Assembly (NCBI GenBank): GCA_029202385.1
Contig: CP119314.1
Coordinates: forward strand, 436,501 to 500,500
Direction of reading: 5' to 3'
Source of the DNA: Candidatus Sphingomonas phytovorans
GTDB lineage: Bacteria; Pseudomonadota; Alphaproteobacteria; Sphingomonadales; Sphingomonadaceae
Length of the DNA: 64,000 bases
Every line of letters starts with the position of its first letter. Position 1 is the first letter of the stretch. Both the position numbers and the translations under genes were made by a program. The notes under the pieces were generated by a model. That model saw only the letters and a list, made by a program, of their open reading frames with translations, had not been told where the DNA came from and did no database searches. Below, one piece after another: positions 39,347 to 49,871 of the stretch.

Positions 39347-40692
39347 TGCGATTGTCGGTTACGGCGCGCATCGCCCTGCTTGCGATCGCGCTGGCGCTGG
39401 TCTCCAACCTCGTGCTCGTCGCCTTCATCTGGCGGCAGGTGCATGATGACGCGATCGATTCGCTTCGCCGGGACACTGCCGAACAGGCCGATGCACTTGT
39501 CTCGGTCTGGCGTGCCGGTGGAATGCGGGCGCTCGACCAGACGATCGAGGAGGCGCGCGCGCCCGGCGACCTCTCGCTGATCATCGCGGTGATCGACGCC
39601 CGGGGACGGCGCGTGGTGGGGCTGGGGCCGCCGGTTGCGAATATCGGCCCATCGAGCTCGGTCGAATTCCATATCGGCCGGATCGGGACCTCGCCGCCCT
39701 GGTCGCTGCGCGACGCCGGCTATTCGGTCCGCAGGATCGGGCCTCTCCGTCTCGTCAGCGGACGGATGCTCGATGACTGGGAGCAGGTGCAGCGCGGAAT
39801 CGAGCGGGCGCTGGTCCTCGCGATGCTCTTGTCTCTCGGGCTTGGGATTGTCGGGGGCCTCGTCGTGACCCGCTATGTCGGCCGCCGCCTGAACCGGGTC
39901 GCGGATGTGATCGAGGGGGTGGCGGGTGGGGACCTGTCGCGCCGCGTGGTGAGCGCTTCCGGCGGGGACGACGCTTTCGACCGGCTCGCCACCCGGCTCA
40001 ACACGATGCTCGACAAGGTCGAACGGCTGATGATCGAGCTCCGGCTCGTCACCGACAGCCTGGCGCATGATCTCCGCTCGCCGCTGGCGAGGCTGCGGAC
40101 CAAGACAGAGAACGCGGTGCTGCTCGCCGATCCCACGCAACGCGAAGCGGCGCTGGGGGGCTTGCTGGTGGAGACCGATCTGGTGATGCGGATGCTCACC
40201 ATGCTGATCGAGATCAGCCGTTCCGAATCGGTGTCGCGCGACCGCTTTGCCAGCATCGACCCGGCGGCGCTGATCGAGGAGATTGCCGAACTCTACGCGC
40301 CAGTCGCCGAAGATGCCGGCTTGCGCTTCATGACCGTGATGGAAGCGCATCCGCCCCGGCTCATCCTTCATCGCGAGCTGGTGACTCAGGCGATCGCCAA
40401 TCTGGTCGACAATGCGCTGCGTCACGGTGCCGGCGGCGGCGAGGTGACGCTGCGGCTGGCGGGGCAGGGGGGAGAAATACGCTTCCAGGTGGAGGATCGT
40501 GGCCCCGGCATCGCCGCCGAGGACCGAGAACAGGCGCTGCGCCGCTTTGGCCGGCTGGACAATGCGCGCAGTACGCCGGGCGCTGGTCTTGGCCTGTCGC
40601 TGATCGAGGCGGTTGCCCGGCTCCACGGTGGGCGCCTCGAACTGGGCGACAATGCGCCGGGGCTGATCGCTGCAATCGTCGTGCCGGCGTGA
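39346..40692 (+). CDS. membrane sensor histidine kinase
   Basis: 448 residues. TM1 about 8-28, periplasmic sensor about 30-152, TM2 about 154-176, HAMP about 177-226, DHp with phosphorylated His241 in DSLAHDLRSPLARL, and ATPase with N box (ANLVDNALRH, 351-360), DRGPGIA (384-390) and GAGLGLSLI (412-420). It pairs with the response regulator just upstream. The sensor domain has no recognised ligand motif; relatives respond to metals, peptides or envelope stress. Confidence 0.9.
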   Translation: MRLSVTARIALLAIALALVSNLVLVAFIWRQVHDDAIDSLRRDTAEQADALVSVWRAGGMRALDQTIEEARAPGDLSLIIAVIDARGRRVVGLGPPVANIGPSSSVEFHIGRIGTSPPWSLRDAGYSVRRIGPLRLVSGRMLDDWEQVQRGIERALVLAMLLSLGLGIVGGLVVTRYVGRRLNRVADVIEGVAGGDLSRRVVSASGGDDAFDRLATRLNTMLDKVERLMIELRLVTDSLAHDLRSPLARLRTKTENAVLLADPTQREAALGGLLVETDLVMRMLTMLIEISRSESVSRDRFASIDPAALIEEIAELYAPVAEDAGLRFMTVMEAHPPRLILHRELVTQAIANLVDNALRHGAGGGEVTLRLAGQGGEIRFQVEDRGPGIAAEDREQALRRFGRLDNARSTPGAGLGLSLIEAVARLHGGRLELGDNAPGLIAAIVVPA

Positions 40693-40714
40693 CCGCAGCG
40701 GAAGGGCATCATCC

Positions 40715-41425
40715 ATGAGCTGGGCGCTCAAGGCGATCCACACTCATGGCTGGGATTTCTGGTTCGCGCGGGCGTCGGTCGCGTTGGTGGCCGGGCTCCA
40801 GTTGCTCATGTTCAACGATCTGACGATCGGTCCACGCTGGCTTGCGCCCGGGCTTGAGATCGCGCTGCTCCTGCCGCTGTCCGCCGCGACCGCCTGGACC
40901 CAGGCAAGCGCACGCGAGGCGCGGACCGATCATCACTGGCGGCGTGTCGCCTGGGAAAGGCGGATGATCCGCCGCGCGGCGCTCGCGCTGACCGCGTTGA
41001 TCACCGTCATCAACCTGGGAGCGCTGGTCGAACTGATCCATGCGTTGCTTGCCGGGAGCGCGACGAAGATCGGGCAGACGCTGCTGCTCGACGCACTCAA
41101 CATCTGGGCGACCAATGTCATCGTCTTCGCCTTGTGGTTCTGGAGCATCGATCACGGTGGCCCGGCGGCGCGCGGCCTGATCGAGACCGAGAAATGCGAT
41201 TTCCTCTATCCCCAGATGACGATCGGCCAGCCGCGCGAGCCGTGCACCTGGTCGCCGGGGTTCGTCGATTATCTGTATCTGTCGTTCACCAACGCCACAG
41301 CCTTCTCGCCGACGGACACGATGCCGTTGTCCCGCCGCGCCAAGATGCTGATGATGATCGAATCCGCCATCTCGCTTTTGACGATCGCGCTTGTCGCGGC
41401 GCGAGCGGTGAACATCCTTTCCTGA
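40715..41425 (+). CDS. DUF1345-like integral membrane protein
   Basis: 236 residues with about five or six hydrophobic helices. The C-terminal part FVDYLYLSFTNATAFSPTDT then MPLSRRAKMLMMIESAISLL resembles the pore loop and last helix of two-TM potassium channels and of DUF1345 proteins. It begins 22 nt after the kinase stop and is probably cotranscribed with the two-component genes; it might be their target or sensor partner. Transport activity is not shown. Confidence 0.7.
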   Translation: MSWALKAIHTHGWDFWFARASVALVAGLQLLMFNDLTIGPRWLAPGLEIALLLPLSAATAWTQASAREARTDHHWRRVAWERRMIRRAALALTALITVINLGALVELIHALLAGSATKIGQTLLLDALNIWATNVIVFALWFWSIDHGGPAARGLIETEKCDFLYPQMTIGQPREPCTWSPGFVDYLYLSFTNATAFSPTDTMPLSRRAKMLMMIESAISLLTIALVAARAVNILS

Positions 41426-41804
41426 TCCGTCGCGATGCCGACGGCGGTAGGGGGGGCGTCGACTGTGGTACGCGAGCCGGGTCAGGCTGTGCATGACGGG
41501 TTTTCTTCGCCGATGCGTGCAATCGAAACGCGCCCGCTGGCATTCGCGGTCCGCTGAGATATATGATGTGGCGGCAGCGACGTTCATCGTCCTGAGCCGC
41601 CCCATGTCTCGGTCCGGTTTCTCGCCGTTTCGGCCGAGCGATCTTGACAGCACCGACTCGCGCTTCTATCTGCTCGATATTCCGAAACACCGGGTCCCGG
41701 CGGCGCTTGTTTGCGCTCGCCGTTATCTTGCGTTTCAGATAGCAACGCGATGAGATGGGGTGGCTGCAGCCATGCACGCCCCGTGGAGCAGGAGAACAAA
41801 TTTC
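41426..41804 (+). promoter_or_regulatory. rpsM upstream region with a sigma70 promoter
   Basis: This 379-nt gap holds no credible gene. It contains TTGACA (41644-41649), a 17-nt spacer and TATCTG (41667-41672), a good promoter giving a leader of about 125 nt before rpsM. The ORF that crosses it (41493-41753) overlaps this promoter and has no homology. Confidence 0.65.
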
Positions 41805-42173
41805 ATGGCTCGTATTGCGGGTGTCAACATCCCGACCAACAAGCGCGTTGTTATCGCGCTGACCTATATCCATGGCATTGGCGACACCAAGGCCAAGGAA
41901 ATCACTGCCAAGCTGGGTATCACTCCCGAGCGCCGGGTGCAGGACCTGACCGATCAGGAAGTGCTGCAGATTCGCGAAACGATCGACGCTGATCACACTG
42001 TCGAGGGTGATCTCCGCCGCCAGACCGCGATGAACATCAAGCGGCTGATGGATCTGGCCTGCTATCGCGGCCTTCGCCATCGCAAGGGCCTTCCGGTCCG
42101 CGGCCAGCGCACGCATACCAATGCGCGCACCCGCAAGGGCAAGGCCAAGCCGATCGCCGGCAAGAAGAAGTGA
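41805..42173 (+). CDS. rpsM: 30S ribosomal protein S13
   Basis: 122 residues. [20 protein letters not shown] and the C-terminal [20 protein letters not shown] are diagnostic. AGGAGA lies upstream of the ATG at 41805; an in-frame ATG 15 codons earlier adds no homology. First gene of the detached alpha operon. Confidence 0.97.
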   Translation: MARIAGVNIPTNKRVVIALTYIHGIGDTKAKEITAKLGITPERRVQDLTDQEVLQIRETIDADHTVEGDLRRQTAMNIKRLMDLACYRGLRHRKGLPVRGQRTHTNARTRKGKAKPIAGKKK

Positions 42174-42232
42174 TGCGCTGAGCCGTTCCGATGGGGCGGC
42201 TCGCCTTCCAGCTACAGGGTTAGGATTTCAAC

Positions 42233-42622
42233 ATGGCACGCGAACCTCAGCGCATTAAGCGGCGTGAGCGCAAGAACATCACCTCTGGCGTCGCACACGT
42301 GAACGCCAGCTTCAACAACACCATGATCACGATCACCGATGCCCAAGGCAACGCGATCTCGTGGTCGTCGGCCGGCATGATGGGCTTCAAGGGAAGCCGC
42401 AAGTCGACTCCGTATGCGGCGCAGGTCGCTGCCGAGGATGCCGGCAAGAAGGCCGCCGAACACGGCGTCCGCACGCTCGAAGTGGAAGTGAAGGGTCCGG
42501 GTTCGGGCCGTGAGTCGGCGCTTCGCGCGCTGCAGGCGGTCGGCTTCCAGATCACTTCGATTCGCGACGTGACCTCGATCCCGCACAATGGCGTCCGGCC
42601 CTCGAAGCGCCGCCGCGTCTGA
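42233..42622 (+). CDS. rpsK: 30S ribosomal protein S11
   Basis: 129 residues lining the E-site mRNA platform. [20 protein letters not shown] and the end [18 protein letters not shown] are standard. 59 nt after rpsM. Confidence 0.98.
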   Translation: MAREPQRIKRRERKNITSGVAHVNASFNNTMITITDAQGNAISWSSAGMMGFKGSRKSTPYAAQVAAEDAGKKAAEHGVRTLEVEVKGPGSGRESALRALQAVGFQITSIRDVTSIPHNGVRPSKRRRV

Positions 42623-42717
42623 TTTCGTCTCGTCCGCGCGCGGTTGATCGCGCCGCGCGGACGATTCCCACATGGCCGGAGTGTCCCCCGCTCCCGCCCA
42701 AAACCAAGGGGAAGCCC

Positions 42718-43782
42718 GTGTCCGTCAATGCTAAGAACTGGCAGGAACTGAAGAAGCCCAATGGCCTCGAAAAGAAGCCGGGCGGCGATCCCAAGCGTAA
42801 GGCGACCTTTGTGGCCGAACCGCTCGAGCGCGGCTTCGGCCTGACGCTCGGCAACGCGCTCCGTCGCGTGTTGCTGTCGTCGCTTCAGGGCGCTGCCGTT
42901 ACCTCGATCAAGATCGAGAATGTGCTCCACGAATTCTCGTCGCTGACCGGCGTTCGGGAAGACGTGACCGACATCGTCCTGAACGTGAAGCAGATCGCGC
43001 TGCGCATGCAGGGCGAGGGGCCGAAGCGTCTCCAACTTTCCGCGACCGGCCCGGCCGATGTGAAGGCCGGCGACATCGCGGTTTCGGGCGACATCGAGGT
43101 GATGAACCCCGATCTGGTGATCTGCCACCTCGACGAAGGCGCGACGCTCAACATGGAGCTGACCGCCGACGTAGGTAAGGGTTACGTCGCAGCGGTGGCG
43201 AACCGTCCGGCGGATGCGCCGATCGGCCTGATCCCGGTCGACGCGCTCTACTCGCCGGTGCGGCAGGTGTCGTACAAGGTCGAGAACACCCGCGTCGGGC
43301 AGGAACTCGATTACGACAAGCTGACGCTGACCATCGAGACCGACGGCACGATCACGCCCGAGGACGCAGTCGGCTATGCCGGCCGCATCCTGCAGGACCA
43401 ACTCGCGCTGTTCGTCCACTTCGACGATTCGTCGGTCCGTCCGTCGGCACCGATCGGCCATGCCGCGCCGTCTTCGGCCGGTGAGGTCTCGGGCGACACC
43501 CAGCAGATCAACCGTTACCTTCTCAAGAAGGTCGACGAGCTTGAACTGTCGGTGCGTTCGGCCAACTGCCTCAAGAACGACAACATCATCTATATCGGCG
43601 ACCTGGTCCAGAAGACCGAAGCCGAGATGCTGCGCACCCCGAATTTCGGCCGCAAGTCGCTGAACGAAATCAAGGAAGTGCTGTCGTCGATGGGGCTCCG
43701 GCTGGGCATGGAAATCCCGGGCTGGCCGCCTGAGAACATCGAAGAGATGGCCAAGAAGCTTGAGCAGGAAATAATGGGGTAA
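42718..43782 (+). CDS. rpoA: RNA polymerase alpha subunit
   Basis: 354 residues. The N-terminal assembly domain ([20 protein letters not shown], about 30-49) and C-terminal domain ([20 protein letters not shown], then SLNEIKEVL) are complete. Translation starts at GTG with AAGGGG about 6 nt upstream. 95 nt after rpsK; followed by a 10-bp GC hairpin (43790-43813) without U tract before rplQ. Confidence 0.98.
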   Translation: MSVNAKNWQELKKPNGLEKKPGGDPKRKATFVAEPLERGFGLTLGNALRRVLLSSLQGAAVTSIKIENVLHEFSSLTGVREDVTDIVLNVKQIALRMQGEGPKRLQLSATGPADVKAGDIAVSGDIEVMNPDLVICHLDEGATLNMELTADVGKGYVAAVANRPADAPIGLIPVDALYSPVRQVSYKVENTRVGQELDYDKLTLTIETDGTITPEDAVGYAGRILQDQLALFVHFDDSSVRPSAPIGHAAPSSAGEVSGDTQQINRYLLKKVDELELSVRSANCLKNDNIIYIGDLVQKTEAEMLRTPNFGRKSLNEIKEVLSSMGLRLGMEIPGWPPENIEEMAKKLEQEIMG

Positions 43783-43905
43783 CGAGCTCGGGCTGGGGCA
43801 AATGCCCCGGCCCGGTTCGCCCATCGGGCGATTGGCGGTGGCCCTTGACACCGCCTGGTCTGGGGTTCCGTCAAACGGCCCCTTAACGAACGAAGGAAAG
43901 ATACC

Positions 43906-44328
43906 ATGCGTCATCGCGTAGGCGGCCGTAAGCTTCAGCGAACCTCGGCCCACCGCACAGCCCTGTTCCGCAACATGTCGGCAGCGCTCATCAAGCACGA
44001 GCAGATCACCACCACGACCGCCAAGGCGAAGGAACTTCGCCCCTATGTCGAGAAGCTGATCACGCTCGCCAAGAAGGGTGGCCTGTCCAATCGCCGTCTG
44101 GCGCATGCCCGTCTGCTCGATGACGCGCAGCTGGTGAAGCTGTTCGACGTGCTGGCATCGCGTTACGCCGATCGTAACGGTGGCTACACCCGCATCATCA
44201 AGGCCGGCATCCGCGCTTCGGACGCGTCGCCGATGGCGATCATCGAGTTCGTCGACCGCGACGTCAGCGCCAAGGGCCAGGATTCGGGCCCGGTGATGGG
44301 TGACGAGGATTTCGATCAGGCTGCATAA
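43906..44328 (+). CDS. rplQ: 50S ribosomal protein L17
   Basis: 140 residues. [20 protein letters not shown] and [20 protein letters not shown] are diagnostic. Last gene of the alpha operon, ended by the terminator at 44355-44388. Confidence 0.97.
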   Translation: MRHRVGGRKLQRTSAHRTALFRNMSAALIKHEQITTTTAKAKELRPYVEKLITLAKKGGLSNRRLAHARLLDDAQLVKLFDVLASRYADRNGGYTRIIKAGIRASDASPMAIIEFVDRDVSAKGQDSGPVMGDEDFDQAA

Positions 44329-44354
44329 ATCGCGCCTGTTCAGGGAGTTGAGAA

Positions 44355-44388
44355 AGGAGTCGTACCTGATAGGGTGCGGCTCCTTTTT
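44355..44388 (+). terminator. terminator after rplQ
   Basis: 8-bp stem AGGAGTCG/CGGCTCCT (one G-T pair) with a 14-nt loop, running into five T. It overlaps an in-frame GTG at 44374, an argument against that codon as the start of the next gene. Confidence 0.75.
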
Positions 44389-44406
44389 CGTATCCGAAAG
44401 TCCCCG

Positions 44407-46560
44407 ATGCGCCACGCCCTCCCGCTGATCGCTCTCCTGCTGGCTGCTCCTGCGGCCGCCCAGACCAAGGCCCCCGGCATGAACTACCCACAGACGACCC
44501 GCGGCAGCACGGTGGACGAACAATTCGGCGTGAAGGTTGCCGATCCGTATCGCTGGCTCGAGAATGATGTGCGCACCGATGCCGCCGTCGCGAAATGGGT
44601 CGCTGACGAGAATGCCGTCACCAATGCCTATCTCGCGACCTTGCCCGGCCGGGCCATCTTCGCAGCGCGGATGAAGCAGTTGCTCGACTATGAGCGTTTC
44701 GGCGTGCCGGTGAAGAAGGGCGGCCGCTATTTCTACACCCGCAATAGCGGCCTGCAGAATCAGGCAGTGCTGTACGTACGCGACTCGATCGATGGTGTGG
44801 GCCGGGTGCTGATCGACCCGAATGCCTGGGCGAAGGACGGTGCGACCGCGCTCGGCGAATGGGTCCCGTCCGAGGATGGCCACCATATCCTGTATTCGAT
44901 CCAGGACGGCGGCACCGACTGGCGCACGGTCAAGGTGCTTGACGTCGCGACCGGCGCGATCGCTGCCGACACTGTCGAATGGGTCAAATTCTCCCATCTG
45001 TCCTGGGCGAAGGATGGCTCCGGTTTCTATTACTCCCGCTTCGCCGCGCCGGCGGCGGGCGCGAAGTTCCAGGCGCTGAACGAGAACCAGCAGGTCTATT
45101 TCCACAAGCTGGGTACTACCCAGGCCACCGACCGCCTGATGTACGCCACGCCTGACGCGCCGAAGTGCGGCCACAATGCGCAGGTCACCGAGGACGGCAA
45201 GTGGCTGGTCATCACCACCACCGAAGGCACTGACAACCGCTACGAGATCACCGTCCTCGACCTGACCGATCACGGCGCGAAGCCGCGCACGATCGTGAAG
45301 GGCCTTGAGAATGAATGGTCGCTCGCCGGCAATGTCGGATCGACCTTCTACTGGACAACCGACAAGGATGCGCCGCGCCTGCGAATCGTGTCGATGGATG
45401 TTCGCGAGGCGACGCCCGCGATCCGCGAGGTGGTGCCGCAGGACAAGGCGGTGCTTGAAGGCGCCGGGATCGTGGGGGGCAAGCTGGTCGCCTCCTATCT
45501 GGTCGATGTGAAGTCGGAGCTTCGACGCTACGATCTGGACGGCAAGCCCGACGGGGTGGTGGCGCTTCCCGGCATCGGCAGCGTCGCCGCCACCAGCGGC
45601 GCTGAGGACGATAGCGAGATGTTCTACGCGTTCACCAGCTTCGCCACGCCGACGACCATCTATCGCTATGATCTGAAGACCGGCAACGCCGCGCCCTGGG
45701 CCATGCCCAAGGTCGCGTTCGATCCGGGCCTGTACGATGTCTCCCAGCGCTTCTACGCGTCGAAGGACGGCACGAAGGTTCCGATGTTCATCGTCCGTCG
45801 CAAGGATCTGCCGGCGGGCCCGGCACCGACCCTGCTATACGCCTATGGCGGCTTCAACGTTTCGATGAACCCGGCCTTTTCGGCAACGCGGATCGCGTGG
45901 CTTGAGCAGGGCGGGGTGCTGGCGGTGGCCAACATCCGGGGCGGCGGTGAATATGGCAAGGCGTGGCACGATGGCGGCCGCCTCGCCAACAAGCAGAATG
46001 TGTTCGACGATTTCATCGCGGCCGGCGAGGATCTGATCGCCCAGGGCATCACCTCGAAGGACAAGCTCGCCATTCAGGGAGGTTCCAACGGCGGGCTGCT
46101 GATCGGCGCCGTGGTCAATCAGCGGCCCGACCTCTTTGCCGCTGCGCTGCCGCAGGTCGGCGTGATGGACATGCTCCGCTTCGACCGCTTCACCGCCGGC
46201 CGCTATTGGGTCGATGATTATGGCTATCCCGCGAAGGAGGCCGATTTCCGCGTACTCTACGCTTATTCGCCCTATCACAATATCAAGACCGGACGGGACT
46301 ATCCGGCGATCATGGTGACGACGGCGGATACGGACGACCGGGTCGTGCCGGGTCACAGTTTCAAATACACTGCCGCGCTCCAGGCCGCGCAGATCGGCCC
46401 AAGGCCGCATCTCATCCGCATCGAGACCCGCGCCGGGCACGGCTCGGGCAAGCCGACGGACAAGGTCATCGCCGAAGCCGCCGACAGCTGGGCCTTCGCC
46501 GCGGCCTGGACCGGCATGACGGTCAGGGACGTCGCCGCCACGCAGAAGCCCGCAAAATAG
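44407..46560 (+). CDS. prolyl oligopeptidase family serine peptidase (S9A), exported
   Basis: 717 residues with a signal peptide (about 1-20, [15 protein letters not shown]), so periplasmic or secreted. A beta-propeller half (about 80-430) is followed by the alpha/beta hydrolase half with Ser560 in GGSNGGLL, Asp in TADTDDRV (about 641-645) and His678 in [26 protein letters not shown] is the S9A hallmark. It cleaves short proline-containing peptides. Start at 44407 is chosen because the earlier GTG lies in the rplQ terminator. Confidence 0.93.
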   Translation: MRHALPLIALLLAAPAAAQTKAPGMNYPQTTRGSTVDEQFGVKVADPYRWLENDVRTDAAVAKWVADENAVTNAYLATLPGRAIFAARMKQLLDYERFGVPVKKGGRYFYTRNSGLQNQAVLYVRDSIDGVGRVLIDPNAWAKDGATALGEWVPSEDGHHILYSIQDGGTDWRTVKVLDVATGAIAADTVEWVKFSHLSWAKDGSGFYYSRFAAPAAGAKFQALNENQQVYFHKLGTTQATDRLMYATPDAPKCGHNAQVTEDGKWLVITTTEGTDNRYEITVLDLTDHGAKPRTIVKGLENEWSLAGNVGSTFYWTTDKDAPRLRIVSMDVREATPAIREVVPQDKAVLEGAGIVGGKLVASYLVDVKSELRRYDLDGKPDGVVALPGIGSVAATSGAEDDSEMFYAFTSFATPTTIYRYDLKTGNAAPWAMPKVAFDPGLYDVSQRFYASKDGTKVPMFIVRRKDLPAGPAPTLLYAYGGFNVSMNPAFSATRIAWLEQGGVLAVANIRGGGEYGKAWHDGGRLANKQNVFDDFIAAGEDLIAQGITSKDKLAIQGGSNGGLLIGAVVNQRPDLFAAALPQVGVMDMLRFDRFTAGRYWVDDYGYPAKEADFRVLYAYSPYHNIKTGRDYPAIMVTTADTDDRVVPGHSFKYTAALQAAQIGPRPHLIRIETRAGHGSGKPTDKVIAEAADSWAFAAAWTGMTVRDVAATQKPAK

Positions 46561-46793
46561 TAGGGGATCGAGGCGGAGGGGAAGCTGATATGATTGCGGC
46601 GCTACCGGTCGGATCGCGCGGCTGACCGTCTAGCGATTCGTCATGCTTTCGGCCGTTCCATTTTGCCCGGCGCGCTGTTATCTGCCCTCTCCATCCTGTT
46701 GCATGCTACGGCTTGCTCTCCAGGAAGGTGGTTCATCGTTGCGACAGCACGACTCACCTATCGATACGGCATCGAATCGAAAGGGGACAGGAC

Positions 46794-47330
46794 ATGACGA
46801 TTTTCGGCAAGGCGGTCGCGGCTACCACGCTCCTGGCGATGAGCGTCACCGCTGTCCCCGCCCAGGCAGAGCGGTGGGGCTCGCATCATCGCGGCGGCGA
46901 CAAGATCGATGGCGGTGACGTGCTGCTCGGCGCGGTGCTTGCCGGCGGCCTGTTCGCGATCCTGTCGAGTGTCGGCAAGAAGAAGGCGCCGCCTCCGCGC
47001 CAGGCAGTCGCTGCTGAAGAAGCCGCCCCGGTCGTCGGTCCGGAGGAGGGCAATCGCACCCTCTCGATTTCGCGGTCCGATGAGGAAGCTGCCGTCGACG
47101 CCTGCGTCTCCTCGGCCGAATCGGAAGGCCGGCGTTACGCCCGCATCGCTACGATCGACAAGGTCACGATCGTCGATCCGGTCGCATCGGACTTGATCGT
47201 CCGCGGTACGCTCGGCCTGCGCGATGATTACAGGGCGGCCGCGACCGACCATCGCGGCTTCACCTGCCGTATCGGTGAGCAGGGCGTTGAGCAGGTGTCG
47301 ATCGACGGTCCGGTGCTTGCGGCAAACTAA
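46794..47330 (+). CDS. exported protein with a hydrophobic segment, function unknown
   Basis: 178 residues: signal peptide (about 1-25, cleavage at AQA-E), a His/Gly segment ([11 protein letters not shown]), a second hydrophobic stretch ([19 protein letters not shown], about 41-60) and a C-terminal domain with Cys at about 103 and 160. The C-terminal half ([26 protein letters not shown]) looks like a small beta domain seen in hypothetical sphingomonad proteins. GGGGAC precedes the ATG. No function assigned. Confidence 0.7.
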   Translation: MTIFGKAVAATTLLAMSVTAVPAQAERWGSHHRGGDKIDGGDVLLGAVLAGGLFAILSSVGKKKAPPPRQAVAAEEAAPVVGPEEGNRTLSISRSDEEAAVDACVSSAESEGRRYARIATIDKVTIVDPVASDLIVRGTLGLRDDYRAAATDHRGFTCRIGEQGVEQVSIDGPVLAAN

Positions 47331-47388
47331 AGCCGCATTGCTGCCCCACCGGGGCTTCCCCACCGGGCCGCATCTGCTATCTGGCCGC

Positions 47389-48945
47389 ATGACACAGCCC
47401 AGCGACTCGATCCTCATCGTCGATTTCGGCAGCCAGGTGACTCAGCTCATCGCCCGCCGCGTCCGTGAAGCGGGGGTCTATAGCGAGATCGCCCCCTTCA
47501 ATTCCGCCTCCGAGGCGTTCGCCCGGATGCAGCCGAAGGGCATCATCCTCTCTGGCAGCCCCGCGTCGGTGCTTGAAGAGGGGAGCCCGCGCATTCCGCA
47601 GGAAATCCTCGACAGCGGCCTGCCGATCATGGGCATCTGCTACGGCCAGCAGGTGCTGATGGCGCAGCTTGGCGGCACGGTCACCCTGGGCGACAGTGGC
47701 GAGTTCGGCAGTGCGGTGATCGAGGTCGCTGACAGCTGCGCGCTTTTCGACGGACTATGGAGCGAAGGCGAGAACCACCAGGTCTGGATGAGCCATGGCG
47801 ACAAGGTCACGGCGCTCGCCCCAGGGTTCCGCCCCGTCGCCGCGAGCAAGGGCGCGCCCTATGCGATCATCGCTGACGACGAGCGCCATTATTACGCGAT
47901 GCAGTTCCACCCCGAGGTCGTGCACACGCCGGACGGCGCGAAGCTGATCGCGAACTTCGCCCGCCATGTCTGCGGCCTTTCCGGCGAATGGACCATGGCC
48001 GAATTCCGCGCCGCCAAGATCGCGGATATCCGCGCCCAGGTCGGCAAGGGCAAAGTGATCTGCGGCCTGTCGGGCGGCGTCGATTCAGCGGTGGCGGCGG
48101 TGCTGATCCATGAGGCGATCGGCGAGCAGCTCACCTGCGTCTTCGTCGACCACGGCCTGATGCGTACCGGTGAGGCGGACCAGGTCGTCACCCTGTTCCG
48201 CAACCACTATAATATTCCGCTTGTCCATGTGAACGCGGAGGAGCAGTTTCTGGGCGGGCTTGCTGGCCTCACCGACCCCGAGAAGAAGCGCAAGTTCATC
48301 GGCGGCGCGTTCATCGACCTGTTCGAGGAGGAGGCGCGCAAGATCGGCGGCGCCGATTTCCTGGCGCAGGGCACGCTCTATCCCGACGTGATCGAAAGCG
48401 TGAGCTTCACCGGCGGCCCGTCGGTGACGATCAAAAGCCACCACAATGTCGGCGGCCTGCCCGAACGCATGAACATGAAGCTGGTCGAGCCGCTGCGCGA
48501 ACTGTTCAAGGACGAAGTCCGGGCGCTCGGCAGAGAGCTCGGCCTGCCCGAGATCTTCGTCGGCCGGCACCCGTTCCCCGGCCCGGGCCTCGCCATCCGC
48601 ATCCCCGGCGAGGTGACCAAGGAGCGCTGCGACATCCTGCGCAAGGCCGACGCCATCTATCTCGAGGAGATCCGCAATGCGGGCCTTTATGACACCATCT
48701 GGCAGGCCTTTGCGGTGCTGCTGCCGGTGCGTAGCGTCGGCGTGATGGGCGATGGCCGGACCTACGACAATGTCCTGGCCCTCCGGGCGGTGACCTCGAC
48801 CGACGGGATGACCGCGGTCGCCTTCCAGTTCCCCGGCGATTTCCTCCCCCGCGTCGCGACCCGGATCGTGAACGAGGTGAAGGGCATCAACCGCGTGACC
48901 TATGACTATACGTCGAAGCCGCCCGGCACGATCGAGTGGGAGTGA
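47389..48945 (+). CDS. guaA: GMP synthase (glutamine-hydrolysing)
   Basis: 518 residues; makes GMP from XMP, ATP and glutamine. Class I amidotransferase domain with Cys in MGICYGQQ (about 83-90) and His/Glu in MQFHPEV; ATP pyrophosphatase loop SGGVDSAV (about 230); C-terminal dimerisation domain ending [11 protein letters not shown]. The ATG at 47389 gives the family N-terminus. The conserved 3' end of guaA is a known integration site for genomic islands, relevant to the cluster that follows. Confidence 0.97.
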   Translation: MTQPSDSILIVDFGSQVTQLIARRVREAGVYSEIAPFNSASEAFARMQPKGIILSGSPASVLEEGSPRIPQEILDSGLPIMGICYGQQVLMAQLGGTVTLGDSGEFGSAVIEVADSCALFDGLWSEGENHQVWMSHGDKVTALAPGFRPVAASKGAPYAIIADDERHYYAMQFHPEVVHTPDGAKLIANFARHVCGLSGEWTMAEFRAAKIADIRAQVGKGKVICGLSGGVDSAVAAVLIHEAIGEQLTCVFVDHGLMRTGEADQVVTLFRNHYNIPLVHVNAEEQFLGGLAGLTDPEKKRKFIGGAFIDLFEEEARKIGGADFLAQGTLYPDVIESVSFTGGPSVTIKSHHNVGGLPERMNMKLVEPLRELFKDEVRALGRELGLPEIFVGRHPFPGPGLAIRIPGEVTKERCDILRKADAIYLEEIRNAGLYDTIWQAFAVLLPVRSVGVMGDGRTYDNVLALRAVTSTDGMTAVAFQFPGDFLPRVATRIVNEVKGINRVTYDYTSKPPGTIEWE

Positions 48946-49127
48946 CGGGTGGCGCAACTATCGGCCTGAGCAGCCTGCTCGACCGGCGGCGCTCGCCGGA
49001 TCTTGAGCGTGACGATCTGATCGACAGTTGAGCTGATCGTGATCGGCCGGGACTGTTCGGTCGGCGCGCAGGCCGACCATATGGGTCTCATAACCGCCTG
49101 CCGGATGATGATCCGATGCTTGAGGGC

Positions 49128-49847
49128 CTAACTTGTGCCCGTCATTCGTCGCTTTTCGTCAATCCAGGGTGCGTGGCGGCGGGCGTTCGGCATGTGCATC
49201 TTCTGTACGCCGGGGAAGAACACGATGCGCGATTGCGGCGGAAGGTCCGGCACGCAATCCCGCACGAAATGCATTACGCCATCCTTGGCGGTCCAGACCG
49301 CCTCATCGGCCCCCAGAACATGGCCAAACCAGGCCTGGTCGGTGCCGTTGAGTCCTGCCGCCCGGGTGATCTGGGGTGATCGCTCGGCGTCGAAATCGCG
49401 CCACACCCGCGGTCGCGCGCCCGCCGTCATCAACAGCATCGAGCCGTTGTACGGCGTGCCTTCGATCGAATTCGAGCGATAGAGAACGATGTCCTCAGTC
49501 CGCGAAAGGATCGCGTCCATCGAGCCCAGAATGGTGCTGTCGAGGTCGATCCAGGCGAAGCGTGGGCCGATCAGTTCCGCCATGTCGGGCGCGAATGCGC
49601 GCAGCCGTCGCCAGCACCCGCCGAGCGCGGCGGCATCGTCCCACAAAGGCAGTACGCGAATTCCGCTATCGATCCCCTTCGGATCGTCGGTGATGCACAC
49701 CACATCGTGCGGGATCGTCAGATGTTCGGCCAGTTCGCGCCTGAGGCGGTTCACCGCCTCCGCCGAATAGTCGAACAGCACGTGCAGCTTGCGGGGATGG
49801 CGCCATTTCCACAGGACAATCTGCAGGCGCGCCGCCGGGTCGGACAT
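49128..49847 (-). CDS. GT-A-like glycosyltransferase, last gene of the 49-58 kb cluster
   Basis: 239 residues. A DxD-type motif, FAWIDLDSTILGSMD (DLD at 101-103), is flanked by VLFDYSAEAV at the N-terminus and YNGSMLLMTAG plus GTDQAWFGHVLG behind, an order seen in GT-A glycosyltransferases using nucleotide sugars. No signal peptide or membrane helix. It starts 24 nt after the methyltransferase gene with AGGAAA upstream. Which sugar and acceptor it uses is unknown; membership of the operon suggests decoration of its product. Confidence 0.65.
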   Translation of the reverse strand: MSDPAARLQIVLWKWRHPRKLHVLFDYSAEAVNRLRRELAEHLTIPHDVVCITDDPKGIDSGIRVLPLWDDAAALGGCWRRLRAFAPDMAELIGPRFAWIDLDSTILGSMDAILSRTEDIVLYRSNSIEGTPYNGSMLLMTAGARPRVWRDFDAERSPQITRAAGLNGTDQAWFGHVLGADEAVWTAKDGVMHFVRDCVPDLPPQSRIVFFPGVQKMHMPNARRHAPWIDEKRRMTGTS

Positions 49848-49871
49848 CGGGTTTCCTTGTTGTGGCCGGCT

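Noticed and set aside
41493..41753. 86-codon plus-strand frame before rpsM
   Set aside because: Overlaps the best rpsM promoter, has no homology and no ribosome binding site.
42247..45273. 1008-codon minus-strand frame opposite rpsK, rpoA and rplQ
   Set aside because: Antisense shadow of strongly biased GC-rich codons; the plus-strand proteins are certain and the minus translation has no recognisable domain.
44407..46560. Lasso-peptide isopeptidase
   Set aside because: The sequence has all S9A prolyl oligopeptidase hallmarks and lies beside rplQ, not next to a lasso cluster or a TonB receptor.
46594..46797. 67-codon plus-strand frame before the exported protein
   Set aside because: No homology or ribosome binding site; it overlaps the start of the better supported gene.
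48906..49091. 61-codon minus-strand frame ending [10 protein letters not shown]
   Set aside because: That ending is simply the antisense of the conserved guaA C-terminus, a recurrent false gene call.
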